Assembly: GCA_036676415.1 (NCBI GenBank)
Contig: JAKFCX010000021.1
Coordinates: 1 to 64,000, forward strand
Direction of reading: 5' to 3'
Length of the DNA: 64,000 bases
Source: JAEZDC01 sp036676415
Lineage (GTDB): Bacteria > Bacteroidota > Bacteroidia > Chitinophagales > Chitinophagaceae
Part shown: piece after piece, positions 1-7,970 of the stretch
Layout: each line of letters opens with the position of its first letter
Position numbering within the stretch: position 1 is the first letter of the stretch
Translations under genes and position numbers: made by a program
Notes under the pieces: model-generated
What the model saw: only the letters and a program-made list of their open reading frames with translations
Told to the model about the DNA's origin: nothing
Databases searched by the model: none

Positions 1-82
1 CCTCAATATGTTCTTTACAGATTTTTTGTTTTAACTCCAAGCTGTAGTAATTCTTACGGACGAAAATTGTTGATTCGTTCAT
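1..82 (-). CDS. Partial gene, possible IS3-type transposase OrfA N-terminus
   Basis: The minus strand opens with an ATG at 82 and stays open to the left edge, giving 27 residues. The segment YYSLELKQKICKEHIE resembles the start of the helix-turn-helix OrfA of IS3-type elements (lineage pattern: YS.E.K...V.E). Just upstream (96-119) the plus strand reads TGTGTAAACCC followed by ATTTTAGGACA, which fits the general look of an IS3-family terminal repeat. Only the N-terminus is visible, so the assignment is tentative; any small HTH protein is an alternative. Confidence 0.4.
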   Translation of the reverse strand, partial: MNESTIFVRKNYYSLELKQKICKEHIE

Positions 83-103
83 TTTACACTTAAATTGTGT
101 AAA
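83..103. repeat. Inverted repeat upstream of the left-edge gene
   Basis: TTTACAC at 83-89 and GTGTAAA at 97-103 form a perfect 7-bp inverted repeat around a 7-base AT spacer, directly upstream of the ATG at 82. It could be an operator or part of a mobile-element end. Confidence 0.5.
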
Positions 104-185
104 CCCATTTTAGGACAAGACATTTTGATAAGTAAACCTGCACGTGAGGACACCAACCGATAAAAATATTTGCAAGACCCGATTG

Positions 186-222
186 GGAGATTGTTTCGTG
201 CCTCGGGATGACAAAGGGATAA
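186..222. repeat. Short dispersed-type intergenic repeat
   Basis: The segment containing GAGATTGTTTCGTGCCTC and then GGGATGACAAAGG resembles an interspersed motif (GAGATTGCTTCGT, then CCTCGCAATGAC) that I recall from intergenic regions of many bacterial genomes. It lies in the gap before the acetyltransferase gene. The match is from memory and not searched. Confidence 0.4.
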
Positions 223-284
223 AAACCTTTCGGGATTGTTATCCCTGTTGCATTCAAGGTTTCGTTACTCCTTAATTTTACCTG

Positions 285-785
285 ATGATATCAGCAGCCA
301 CTATTTACGATATACCGCAGCTCACTCAACTGGTAAACACATCTTACCGCGGAGAAAGTTCACGCAAAGGCTGGACCACCGAGGCAGATCTGTTCGATGG
401 AAACCGGATGAGTGAAACGGTGCTGCAGCAAATGATGGCTACACCCCTGTCGGTAGTGTATAAATTGGAAGCCGATGGAGTGTTGCAGGGCTGCGTATAC
501 CTGAGAAAAGAAACCGATGATATTTACCTGGGTATGCTCACTGTTTCACCTTTGCTACAGGTAAAAGGTATTGGCAGGCAGTTATTGCTTTTTGCTGAAG
601 AAGCAGCAAAGCAAATGGGTGGTAAACGTATTTACATGAAAGTAATAGATGTAAGAACTGAACTCATTGCCTGGTATTTGCGGCATGGCTACCATGATAC
701 GAAGGAACGTATTGCATTTGCTGGAGATGGCAATGATGTGCCAAAACAGGAAATATTCTTCGCAGTGCTGCAAAAGATCTTATAA
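285..785 (+). CDS. GNAT family N-acetyltransferase
   Basis: A 166-residue protein with the GNAT fold signature. The acetyl-CoA binding loop QVKGIGRQLL (about 92-101) fits the Q/R-x-x-G-x-G/A motif, preceded by the beta-4 strand YLGMLTVSP (81-89). The C-terminal WYLRHGY (130-136) is the typical conserved GNAT Tyr region. The ATG at 285 lies just after a possible TAATTTTA -7 element. Such enzymes transfer acetyl groups to amines of small molecules or proteins; the substrate cannot be told from sequence. It stands alone and is convergent with the next gene. Confidence 0.85.
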   Translation: MISAATIYDIPQLTQLVNTSYRGESSRKGWTTEADLFDGNRMSETVLQQMMATPLSVVYKLEADGVLQGCVYLRKETDDIYLGMLTVSPLLQVKGIGRQLLLFAEEAAKQMGGKRIYMKVIDVRTELIAWYLRHGYHDTKERIAFAGDGNDVPKQEIFFAVLQKIL

Positions 786-815
786 GGTAAACACCAGCGA
801 TCACCCGAACCTGTT

Positions 816-1364
816 TTATAAATGAACCTGCAGCCCGATTGCTGAAGCAAATACAGGCTCCAGCGTGTTGCTTCTCTCTTGTATGCCCACCGATAATTCG
901 ACTGCTACATTTTTATTAATAAAATATACGGGACCGGCTTTTACATCGTACCCGCTAAAAGAAAAACGCTGTTTATCCAGCAACTGGTTATGTTTCGACG
1001 TGTATGTTCCATTTATATATGCGGCATCTGCAAAAACATTCCATTTTGCATTCACAGGTAGAAAATAATAGCGGGCAAAGGGCGCAACCGTTAGGCTCGT
1101 TGACCTGTTGTATACATTCTGACTTTCTATTTTGAAACTACTGGTGGCCAACCCGGTTCTAAGGCCCAATGCCAGTTTGTTAATAACAAAATAGCCGGCA
1201 TTAACATTAAAACCAAATTGCTTTAATTTATCACCAGATGAATGCCCTATTTTTTCGCTGCGGTAAGAGGCATCTCCGCCCACAAGAAATTGTCCTTTTT
1301 TAATTTGTGCACCGGCAGGGTAAAAGAAGGCGATTGCTATAATAAGCAGGATAACGGGTCTCAT
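816..1364 (-). CDS. Small outer-membrane beta-barrel protein
   Basis: 182 residues. The N-terminus MRPVILLIIAIAFFYPAGA is a Sec signal peptide. The rest alternates short amphipathic strands rich in aromatic and Gly residues (LVGGDASYRSEK, FGFNVNAGYFVINKLALGLRTGL, VAPFARYYFL, AGPVYFINKNVAVELSVGIQ), typical of the 8-strand OMP_b-brl fold (PF13505). The chain ends in LQVHL, compatible with a barrel C-terminus. No ligand or function can be inferred. It is convergent with the acetyltransferase upstream, 30 bp apart. Confidence 0.7.
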   Translation of the reverse strand: MRPVILLIIAIAFFYPAGAQIKKGQFLVGGDASYRSEKIGHSSGDKLKQFGFNVNAGYFVINKLALGLRTGLATSSFKIESQNVYNRSTSLTVAPFARYYFLPVNAKWNVFADAAYINGTYTSKHNQLLDKQRFSFSGYDVKAGPVYFINKNVAVELSVGIQERSNTLEPVFASAIGLQVHL

Positions 1365-1483
1365 GTGTGTGATTTTGGTTGATATTTAAATTTAGATATC
1401 CTGCCTGATCGTTGAGGACGTAAAGATGTTACTTAACAAAAAATTAGTCAACTAAACTATCTGCCGCCATAGGCGCATAAAAT

Positions 1484-1508
1484 AAAAAAGCCGGCAGTAA
1501 TGCCGGCT
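1484..1508 (-). terminator. Intrinsic terminator of the LTxxQ protein gene
   Basis: AGCCGGCA (1489-1496) and TGCCGGCT (1501-1508) form a perfect 8-bp GC-rich stem with a 4-base loop. On the minus strand it is followed by a run of T. It sits 40 bp after the stop of the gene at 1549-1938. Confidence 0.85.
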
Positions 1509-1548
1509 AGAATCAGTTGAGAAACTTCAAAGTGTTTTGAATGGAGGC

Positions 1549-1938
1549 TTACTTGTTCTTTGCTGCCACCAGCTCTTTATACCTGGCTTGTTGCTCCGGG
1601 GTTAATATGTTTAAGAACTGTGTGTCCCAAGCTTTTTTCAGGGCCATTTTCTTTTCGGTCTTGGCCTCGTCTGTAAGTGTGGTGTTGTTATGTATTGCCT
1701 GTCTTCTTTCGCCGAATGCCCTGCTGAGCTCAGCGATTTTAGTTTGCTGTTCCTCGGTGAGTTTCAGTTCTGTTTTCAGCAGGTCGTTCCACTCCTGGGC
1801 TTTCTTTGCCTGGACAGCTTTCTGATCGGCCTCTTTTTCAATCGCCGGGTTGGCGGTAGTGGTTGCTTTCTGGTCTTGTGCAGAAACTGCGCATACTGAA
1901 GCACAGAAAACGAGTGCTGTTAGCAATGTTCTTTTCAT
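1549..1938 (-). CDS. Secreted LTxxQ-motif protein (Spy/CpxP-like)
   Basis: 129 residues with a signal peptide (MKRTLLTALVFCASVCAVSA) and a mature, charged, helical domain. It carries two LTxxQ-like elements, LTEEQQTKIAEL in the middle and LTPEQQARYKEL near the C-terminus, separated by a predicted amphipathic helix. This layout resembles the periplasmic Spy/CpxP family, small helical chaperone or stress proteins, and matches a second paralogue at 43005-43586. Function as a chaperone is inferred only. It is a single gene with its own terminator. Confidence 0.65.
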   Translation of the reverse strand: MKRTLLTALVFCASVCAVSAQDQKATTTANPAIEKEADQKAVQAKKAQEWNDLLKTELKLTEEQQTKIAELSRAFGERRQAIHNNTTLTDEAKTEKKMALKKAWDTQFLNILTPEQQARYKELVAAKNK

Positions 1939-2540
1939 GGTCTTTTATTTTAGTTGTGAATGTTTGTGTCAAGTTACTGCAAAGACATTTTTACTCAACT
2001 GCAAAATGGATGAAGGGTATTGCTGGTGGCGGAATATTACACGAGGAGCGGCAATAGGACAATGACGGAGGTGATGAACAGACTGGGCAGGTTTTATAAT
2101 AACGCTCAATGCAAGCGGTTACTCTTTATTTATTTACTTAACTTTTTCCCTTGATGGAAAAAGTTACAAAAAGATCAAGGCAAGCAGCAAGGCTCCGCCG
2201 CTCTTGCCGTGCCAGCGCCTCCCTCTGTGTAACCTGGGGTTCTTGCGGAGCGTGATGTTTTTGCAGAGTTGATGCTAAACGAGCGAGTAGTCCAATTGAT
2301 TTTGGCTGTGCATTTCACGCTGCATTTTATCCTTTGAAAAGAATATTCCTGCGGATTCTTTTCAATCCCGCCCATGGCGAGAACGGATAAACTGAGGCGT
2401 AATATGCATTGTAGTAAAGTTGGACAAGGCAGCAGGCTGACAATGCGAGGAGTTATTCCAGGGGGTGCTCGTATAATTGACCCTACTACACGGTCCTTCT
2501 ACGAAACAAAACTGGATACACAAGCTACCGGGTTTCCTGT
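1939..2540. other. Gene-free stretch with inverted repeats
   Basis: About 600 bp with no convincing gene. It holds a perfect inverted repeat, ACTTTTTCC at 2141-2149 and GGAAAAAGT at 2156-2164, and a second, GAAAAGAAT at 2336-2344 and ATTCTTTTC at 2355-2363. Between them is a GC-rich block (about 2180-2260) unlike the AT-rich flanks. Short open frames here have no protein-like composition. It may be a dispersed non-coding element or the remnant of one. Confidence 0.5.
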
Positions 2541-2927
2541 TTATGTTTCAACGAGTTTTGTACTGAGCGAAAGCAACTTTCCATCTTTTGTTGTACCAAC
2601 CACAACAGCATCGATGCTCACATCTCCGAGTCGATACACTTCAATATTATTGAGTGTTTCATTAAGTGTATCTTTTAGCTTACGGAATCTTTCTGCCCTT
2701 GAAACATCGTCGGGTGTAGCGGCATCGTATGTTTTTACCATATTGCGAAAGAAATAATCAAGCGTTTGTTTTTCCACCAGGGTACCCGATCCATGATTGA
2801 ACATTGTCAACAGTTGCTGCTCAACTGGTTCTTTGACGTCCAGTTCCCTGAGCTCGAAAGGATGATCTGTTTCACTGATGTAATAAAGGCCTTCTACAGC
2901 GGAAGTGATTTTTTCTATATCGTTCAT
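2541..2927 (-). CDS. NuiA-like nuclease inhibitor
   Basis: 128 residues when started at the ATG at 2927, which has AGGA upstream; an in-frame longer start at 3020 adds a non-conserved tail. The protein matches the NuiA family (PF07924), the Anabaena inhibitor of the sugar-non-specific nuclease NucA. The first third has LYYISETDHPFE (NuiA: LLFMSESEYPFE) and the C-terminus has YRLGDVSIDAVVVG and STKLVET (NuiA: YRLGEVELDVYVIG, STKVVET). It probably binds and blocks an endonuclease active site. No nuclease gene lies next to it. Confidence 0.8.
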   Translation of the reverse strand: MNDIEKITSAVEGLYYISETDHPFELRELDVKEPVEQQLLTMFNHGSGTLVEKQTLDYFFRNMVKTYDAATPDDVSRAERFRKLKDTLNETLNNIEVYRLGDVSIDAVVVGTTKDGKLLSLSTKLVET

Positions 2928-3106
2928 GTTCCTGGTAATTGAAAAATTGTTGGATTGCTGTTCGTTGAAAAGCATACTGGTGAAAAAACAGGTTGTAAAT
3001 TGTAACAGTATCCATTGCATTACCTGAAGTTCGGAAAGTTTTACGAACAGAAATAAGATGTCAGAGATTTATTGGTGAAGCGATTCAGTTTACAAAAAAA
3101 ATGTCG

Positions 3107-4480
3107 CTACTTTCCGATACAGAATTTACTAAAAATAAAATCCAGCTGATCATCATTCGTGATCTCACCGGTGATCTCGCCAAGGTAATGGAGGCATTGC
3201 CGGATATCTATTGCAAGCAGATCACCGGGAATTGACTGGTCCATACCGTTTCGCACTTCCTTCAAAGTGTTATTCAGCTTTTCGAGTGCTTCAAAATGCC
3301 TCGCATTTGTTACAATCGTATCTTCTGTATTGATCTCACCACTCACCGCTTTTTGTAAGAGAATTTTTTTTAAGTGTTCTATGCCTTCACCGTTCCTGGC
3401 AGAGATATAAGTGATATCGATTCCAGCAAATTTTTGTACTAATGTTTCTTTGTCAACCGCATCTGCTTTATTACCCACCAGGATATGATTCACTGATCCC
3501 AGTTCTTCAATGATCTGAAGTAATTGTTCTTTGCCTATCTCGTTCACATCAAAAATGTACATCACAATATCTGCTGTGTTCATTTTTGCAAGGCTTCTCT
3601 CCACTCCTATGCTTTCAATGATATCTGTTGTATGTAGTCTTATTCCTGCTGTATCGATTAACCTGAACAGTACACCATTAATATTTAAAACCTCTTCAAT
3701 GGTATCTCTGGTAGTGCCTGCGATATCACTAACAATAGCTCGATTCTCATTCAATAGTGTATTGAGCAAGGTAGACTTACCTGCATTGGGCTTACCGATG
3801 ATGGCTGCCTGAACACCGTTCTTTATTACATTGCCGAGTTTGAATGAACGCAGCAGTTTTGTAATCACGGTTTCTAATTCCTCAATTAACTGCCTTAACT
3901 GGGTTCTGTCAGCAAACTCTACATCTTCCTGCGAAAAATCAAGTTCCAGTTCTATTAATGCAGAGAATTTTATGAGCTGTTCCCTCAGGTCTTTCAATTC
4001 ATCAGAAAATCCACCACGGATATTCTGCAACGCAGTTCTCCTGCTGGCTTCTGTATTACTTGCAATCAGGTCTGCAACAGCTTCGGCCTGGGTGAGGTCC
4101 ATTTTACCATTGAGGAAAGCCCTTAGGGTAAACTCACCGGGTTTAGCCAGTCTTGCCCCTTTGGTGATGATGGCCTGTATGATCTTTTCCTGTATAAAAG
4201 GAGAACCATGACAGCTGATCTCCACCACATCTTCTCCTGTATATGAACGAGGACCTTTGAATATAGAGACTACCACTTCATCCAGTACTTCATTCTCTTT
4301 TTTTAACAATCCAACGTGAATCGTATGAGAAGCTTGTTGTAACAGGTTCTTTGAGGAAAAAAAATCGTTTACAAAAGTGATTGCCTGTTTACCACTTACC
4401 CTGATGACTGCTATCGCTGCAATTCCCTGTGCCGTAGCCAAAGCAACAATGGTATCGTCCCAGCCTGTCAATTTCGCCAT
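3107..4480 (-). CDS. mnmE: tRNA modification GTPase MnmE
   Basis: 457 residues from the ATG at 4480 (an in-frame TTG lies 6 bp upstream). With MnmG the enzyme adds the carboxymethylaminomethyl group to U34 of certain tRNAs. The N-terminal folate-binding domain (about 1-120) is followed by a helical domain and an inserted G domain: P-loop GKPNAGKS (229-236), GTTRDT (G2), DTAGI (276-280) and NKAD. It ends in FCIGK, with the catalytic Cys of the C-x-G-K tail. Length is normal for the family. A TATTTTTG box lies 3 bp before the ATG. Confidence 0.97.
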   Translation of the reverse strand: MAKLTGWDDTIVALATAQGIAAIAVIRVSGKQAITFVNDFFSSKNLLQQASHTIHVGLLKKENEVLDEVVVSIFKGPRSYTGEDVVEISCHGSPFIQEKIIQAIITKGARLAKPGEFTLRAFLNGKMDLTQAEAVADLIASNTEASRRTALQNIRGGFSDELKDLREQLIKFSALIELELDFSQEDVEFADRTQLRQLIEELETVITKLLRSFKLGNVIKNGVQAAIIGKPNAGKSTLLNTLLNENRAIVSDIAGTTRDTIEEVLNINGVLFRLIDTAGIRLHTTDIIESIGVERSLAKMNTADIVMYIFDVNEIGKEQLLQIIEELGSVNHILVGNKADAVDKETLVQKFAGIDITYISARNGEGIEHLKKILLQKAVSGEINTEDTIVTNARHFEALEKLNNTLKEVRNGMDQSIPGDLLAIDIRQCLHYLGEITGEITNDDQLDFIFSKFCIGK

Positions 4481-4483
4481 AAG

Positions 4484-4491
4484 CAAAAATA
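4484..4491 (-). promoter_or_regulatory. Probable -7 box of mnmE
   Basis: The minus strand reads TATTTTTG, matching the Bacteroidota -7 consensus TAnnTTTG, only 3 bp before the mnmE ATG. The transcript would have almost no leader. Confidence 0.5.
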
Positions 4492-4512
4492 ACTTTCTGC
4501 TGAGTGTAAAGC

Positions 4513-4544
4513 ATAAAAAAATCCTCCTGCAAAGAGGAGGATTT
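4513..4544 (-). terminator. Terminator of the exbB-exbD-exbD-tonB operon
   Basis: AAATCCTCCT (4519-4528) and AGGAGGATTT (4535-4544) form a 10-bp stem followed on the minus strand by a T run. It separates tonB from mnmE. Confidence 0.85.
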
Positions 4545-4564
4545 AGTTGACTATTTGATCAGTA

Positions 4565-5401
4565 TTATTCTTCAGTATAAACGAAGGTGATACTTTGTCT
4601 TTGGCGATAGATAACGCTACGTCCGTTTTGCTGTGCAGGAGTCCATTTTCCTCCTTTCTTTACAACCCTTACTGCTTCTTCTGCAGTTCCATGTCCTGGG
4701 TTATTCTCAGCTTTTACTTCTGTGATGTTACCATCCTTATCAACCCTGAAAGACACCACTACTGTATATCTTCCTGGAGGTCCACCGTTCTCTTCTACTA
4801 CACGATCGTTCAGGTTTCTTTCAAGATATCTTCTCCATGCAGATAGTCCACCAGGAAACTGGGCTTCGATCTGAACAGAAGTAAATTCCTTGTCATAATC
4901 TTCCACGATCTGTTTTGGAGCTTCAACCACACCGGTTCCTTTGTCTTCAACCGGAGGTGCCACGATTCCCTGGTCTTTTAACCCTTCCTGGTTAATGGTA
5001 CCGATCTTGGTATCTTCCAGTTCAATCACTTCCTTGATCTGTTCTTTCTCATCCACCTTCGCATCTTCTACGATCTTTGGCGGAGTGAATTTAGTGATCT
5101 CCACTTTTGGTGGTTCCTCTTTTGGAGGAGGAGGTGGTGGTGGTGGTTCTGGCTGTTCTTCCTGTTGCTGTACGTTTTCAAGATTAACGTCCTGCACCAG
5201 TAGTTCAGCATCGTCGGTACTGTTTCGATTCGCAACAAAAGAAGCGATCATAAACAGGAGACATACAAGCAAAGTAGCAACAATAGCTATGATAAGCCTG
5301 TTTTTGTAAGTCTTACGAAGCTCGTAAGCACCGTATTCTTTGTTCCTTCCTTCGAAGATGATATCGAGGATATCAGCGGATAAAATTTTGTTTGTTTCCA
5401 T
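4565..5401 (-). CDS. tonB: TonB-family energy transducer
   Basis: 278 residues. The N-terminus (METNKILSADILDIIFEGRNKEYGAYELRKTY) is the cytoplasmic motif usual in Bacteroidota TonB, followed by one TM helix (about 33-56). A periplasmic proline-rich stretch with an eight-proline run (EPPPPPPPPKEE) comes next, then a TonB C-terminal domain (about 180-278; FRVDKDGNITEVK). It passes proton-motive energy from ExbB/ExbD to outer-membrane receptors. It is last in a four-gene operon, 59 bp after exbD. A second tonB lies at 31338-32150. Confidence 0.93.
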   Translation of the reverse strand: METNKILSADILDIIFEGRNKEYGAYELRKTYKNRLIIAIVATLLVCLLFMIASFVANRNSTDDAELLVQDVNLENVQQQEEQPEPPPPPPPPKEEPPKVEITKFTPPKIVEDAKVDEKEQIKEVIELEDTKIGTINQEGLKDQGIVAPPVEDKGTGVVEAPKQIVEDYDKEFTSVQIEAQFPGGLSAWRRYLERNLNDRVVEENGGPPGRYTVVVSFRVDKDGNITEVKAENNPGHGTAEEAVRVVKKGGKWTPAQQNGRSVIYRQRQSITFVYTEE

Positions 5402-5460
5402 ACTACTAAGCTTTTATATAAGATTCAGAAGCTTTTAAAATTCCACAATTACTTAAATAA

Positions 5461-6087
5461 TTATTTTGGATTCGCTGCTTCTGTTGCCTTGATCAGCTGG
5501 GTTTCACCTTCACTGATATCAACTAAGGCATACCGCTTTATCACGTTAATTGTCATCTCATCAAGAATATCAACTACATTCTTATAGGTTGATTCTTCAC
5601 CTGGTTTGATAACAACTACAAGGTCTTTATCCCTGCATGCAGTCTGGTCGTTGTTGTTCTTTGCCCAGATCTCCTGGCAAATACCATTAACTGTATGTAC
5701 GTGATTAGCGATCACGTCTTTTTTCTTCTTGATCAGCACATCACGGATACTGTTCTCGCCTGAAAAATTAGAGCTCATCCAGTTAGAGCCGTCCGGTGAA
5801 AGCTGACCTTCATAATAAAAGACGTGATTGTCTTTGCCCAACAGAATAGTAAGTGCCCCGGACTCTTTTGCCTGGTTCTGTTCTTCGGGATTTTCTACGT
5901 CCTTCGGCAAATTCAATTTCATAGCTGTGGGCTGGCTCATTGTCGTTGTAAAAATGAAGAACGTAATGAGCAGGAAACCCAGGTCCACCATTGGGGTAAG
6001 ATCGACACGGGTAGAAAGCTTTTTGCTTTTCTTGACCCCAGGTCCTTTCTTATGACCACCACCTGATGAGACATCCATTTCTGCCAT
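5461..6087 (-). CDS. exbD: ExbD/TolR-family biopolymer transport protein (second copy)
   Basis: 208 residues with a short basic cytoplasmic N-terminus (KKGPGVKKSKKLSTRVDLTPMVDLGFLL), one TM helix (about 32-52) containing the conserved membrane Asp of LTPMVDLGF, and a periplasmic domain. ExbD with ExbB forms the proton channel that energises TonB. The N-terminal His/Gly/Lys segment differs from the other copy, so the two exbD products are not simple duplicates. It lies 29 bp downstream of the first exbD and 59 bp upstream of tonB. Confidence 0.92.
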   Translation of the reverse strand: MAEMDVSSGGGHKKGPGVKKSKKLSTRVDLTPMVDLGFLLITFFIFTTTMSQPTAMKLNLPKDVENPEEQNQAKESGALTILLGKDNHVFYYEGQLSPDGSNWMSSNFSGENSIRDVLIKKKKDVIANHVHTVNGICQEIWAKNNNDQTACRDKDLVVVIKPGEESTYKNVVDILDEMTINVIKRYALVDISEGETQLIKATEAANPK

Positions 6088-6116
6088 ATCAAAAGTTTTT
6101 AGTTAGTCAAAATAAT

Positions 6117-6758
6117 TTACTCTCTTTTACCAGTCGTGAAAAGGTCTGTTCCCGTAGGGACATTTTCAGGGTTGGTAACCATTTGAAATTTCAACAGGTC
6201 GTTCCTTTTAAACGAAGCGATCACATTCTTGAACGTCGGGTATTTTGAATTGAGATCTCCTTTTAACAGCAGATTCATTTTTGCACCCTGGTATGCAGTT
6301 GTGATTGCACTCATCCAATCCAGCATTTCATTATTGGCAGTATCCTTTGCCGGAATACCCTCGAGCCCATCGGCCACATATTTATCTGCAGGCAATTGGG
6401 CTGCTGCTTTGAGCTGTGAAATGGGTGTGCCATAAAAAGGTAATGCAGCTGCTTTTTGAATTTCAGCTTCACTCAGTCCAAGCTTTCTCCTGTCGTTCAA
6501 CTGGTTCAATGTTTCTTTTTTCCTTTCTACATCATCCATTGTTAAATACACCTTCCCGTCTTTGGTAATGGAAACCATTACCACGTCTTTTTCTGGTGCC
6601 GGTTGAGATGAAACAGAACTTGGTATAATAACATCAACAGCCTCTTCTGGTTTAAACTCGGTTGCCAATATAAAGAAAGTAAGCAGCAGGAAAGCCACGT
6701 CACACATAGCCGTCATATCTATATTGGTGCTCTTTCTTGGTAATTTAGGCCTGGCCAT
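6117..6758 (-). CDS. exbD: ExbD/TolR-family biopolymer transport protein (first copy)
   Basis: 213 residues. The N-terminus MARPKLPRKSTNIDMTAMCDVAFLLLTFFILATEF carries the ExbD TM helix with the proton-relay Asp (MTAMCDVAF). The periplasmic part is larger than in Proteobacteria and includes a helical insert with conserved-looking DRRKLGLSEAEIQKAAALPFYGTPISQL, as in other Bacteroidota ExbD. It follows exbB by 70 bp. Two different ExbD per ExbB is the usual arrangement in this phylum. Confidence 0.92.
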   Translation of the reverse strand: MARPKLPRKSTNIDMTAMCDVAFLLLTFFILATEFKPEEAVDVIIPSSVSSQPAPEKDVVMVSITKDGKVYLTMDDVERKKETLNQLNDRRKLGLSEAEIQKAAALPFYGTPISQLKAAAQLPADKYVADGLEGIPAKDTANNEMLDWMSAITTAYQGAKMNLLLKGDLNSKYPTFKNVIASFKRNDLLKFQMVTNPENVPTGTDLFTTGKRE

Positions 6759-6828
6759 TCATTATATTTTTAATTCGGTAATGAGATACAATGTTTCGAT
6801 ATTTCCATAACCGGAAACAGCTATTAAC

Positions 6829-7689
6829 TTATTTGTAGTTAGCAGCGAAACTTTGTGTTAAAGTGAACCCTGATTCATCAATACCGTAAGTGATACCGTC
6901 AATCCTGGTTGTGAAAATGTTGTAAAATATAATGGCAAGGGCTGAAGTACCAATACCCAAAGCTGTGTTATACAAGGCTTCCGAGATACCTACAGAAAGT
7001 GCCTGTGTTGCATCAGCGTTATCGCCCTGTCCTAATGCAGAGAAGGCTGTAATCATACCCAATACAGTTCCGAAGAGACCCAAAAGGGTTGCTACTGAAG
7101 CGATCGTTGAAAGGAACACAAGGTTCTTTTCCAGCATAGGCAGTTCAAGTGCTGTTGCCTCTTCTACTTCTTTTTGAATATTCAATACTTTCTGGTCAGT
7201 AGCCAGTTCGTTATTGCCGATCATTTCTTTGTACTTACGAAGACCTGCTTTCATTACATTACCTACAGAACCTTTTTGCCTGTCGCACTCTGCAATTGCC
7301 TTGTCTACGTCTTTATTGGCCAGGTTAAACTGTACTTTCCTGATGAACTCAGCAATATTACCACGACCTGTTGCTTTACTGATGGTGAGCAACCTTTCGA
7401 TAGCGAATACAATAACGATCAGGAAGTTGGCAATAAGAATCGGTACAACGATACCACCTTCATACATTCTCACTAAACCACCTTTAGGACCTTCGTGGTG
7501 AGGCCAGAAACCGCCGGAAGGATCAGGATTGGTAAAGTTGCTTGGGTTACCGAGAATAAAACGCCATATAACATATCCCAGAACAATGCACAAGATTGGA
7601 GCGATCCATGCAATTGCATTGCTGGATTTTTTTGGTTGTACAGAAGTGGCAGTTCTAGCTACGGTTGCAGTTGGTCTTGTTTCAGCCAT
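6829..7689 (-). CDS. exbB: ExbB/TolQ proton channel protein
   Basis: 286 residues, first gene of the operon. TM helices are visible at about 26-45, 79-97, 190-220 (STIASVATLLGLFGTVLGMITAFSAL) and 232-258 (LYNTALGIGTSALAIIFYNIF). The last two hold the conserved MotA/TolQ/ExbB proton channel residues. The cytoplasmic loop between TM2 and TM3 is about 95 residues. The N-terminus has a Thr/Ala-rich cytoplasmic extension. It works with the two ExbD and TonB encoded downstream. Confidence 0.95.
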   Translation of the reverse strand: MAETRPTATVARTATSVQPKKSSNAIAWIAPILCIVLGYVIWRFILGNPSNFTNPDPSGGFWPHHEGPKGGLVRMYEGGIVVPILIANFLIVIVFAIERLLTISKATGRGNIAEFIRKVQFNLANKDVDKAIAECDRQKGSVGNVMKAGLRKYKEMIGNNELATDQKVLNIQKEVEEATALELPMLEKNLVFLSTIASVATLLGLFGTVLGMITAFSALGQGDNADATQALSVGISEALYNTALGIGTSALAIIFYNIFTTRIDGITYGIDESGFTLTQSFAANYK

Positions 7690-7970
7690 GACTCAGTTGA
7701 TTTTTTGTTTGTTTAGAAATCAGTTGTAATTTTTTCGTTCGCAATTCTACACAAAAATGCAGTTAAATGCGAAAGTTTTTATAATGGGACACAAATTATG
7801 TATTAATTGTTTTTCAACAATGATACTGTGCAACTTTCCTTGTTATTCTTTTTAGCTGGAGGTGACCGGTGTTCTTCCGTAAAAAAGACTTTGTACATCC
7901 GTTAATCACTTTTACGGCCCACAATACAAATGCTTTAGTATTTTCACCCCCACAATAAATTTTACGCTAC

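Noticed and set aside
2175..2375. Minus-strand frame of 66 codons in the gene-free stretch
   Set aside because: Composition looks like translated non-coding repeat (Arg/Thr/Ala/Cys scramble); no signal peptide, TM or known motif.
2374..2757. Plus-strand frame of 127 codons
   Set aside because: It overlaps the NuiA-like gene antisense; the product has no family features, while the minus-strand frame matches a known family.
4941..5309. Plus-strand frame with a long glycine run opposite tonB
   Set aside because: It is the antisense shadow of the TonB proline-rich linker.
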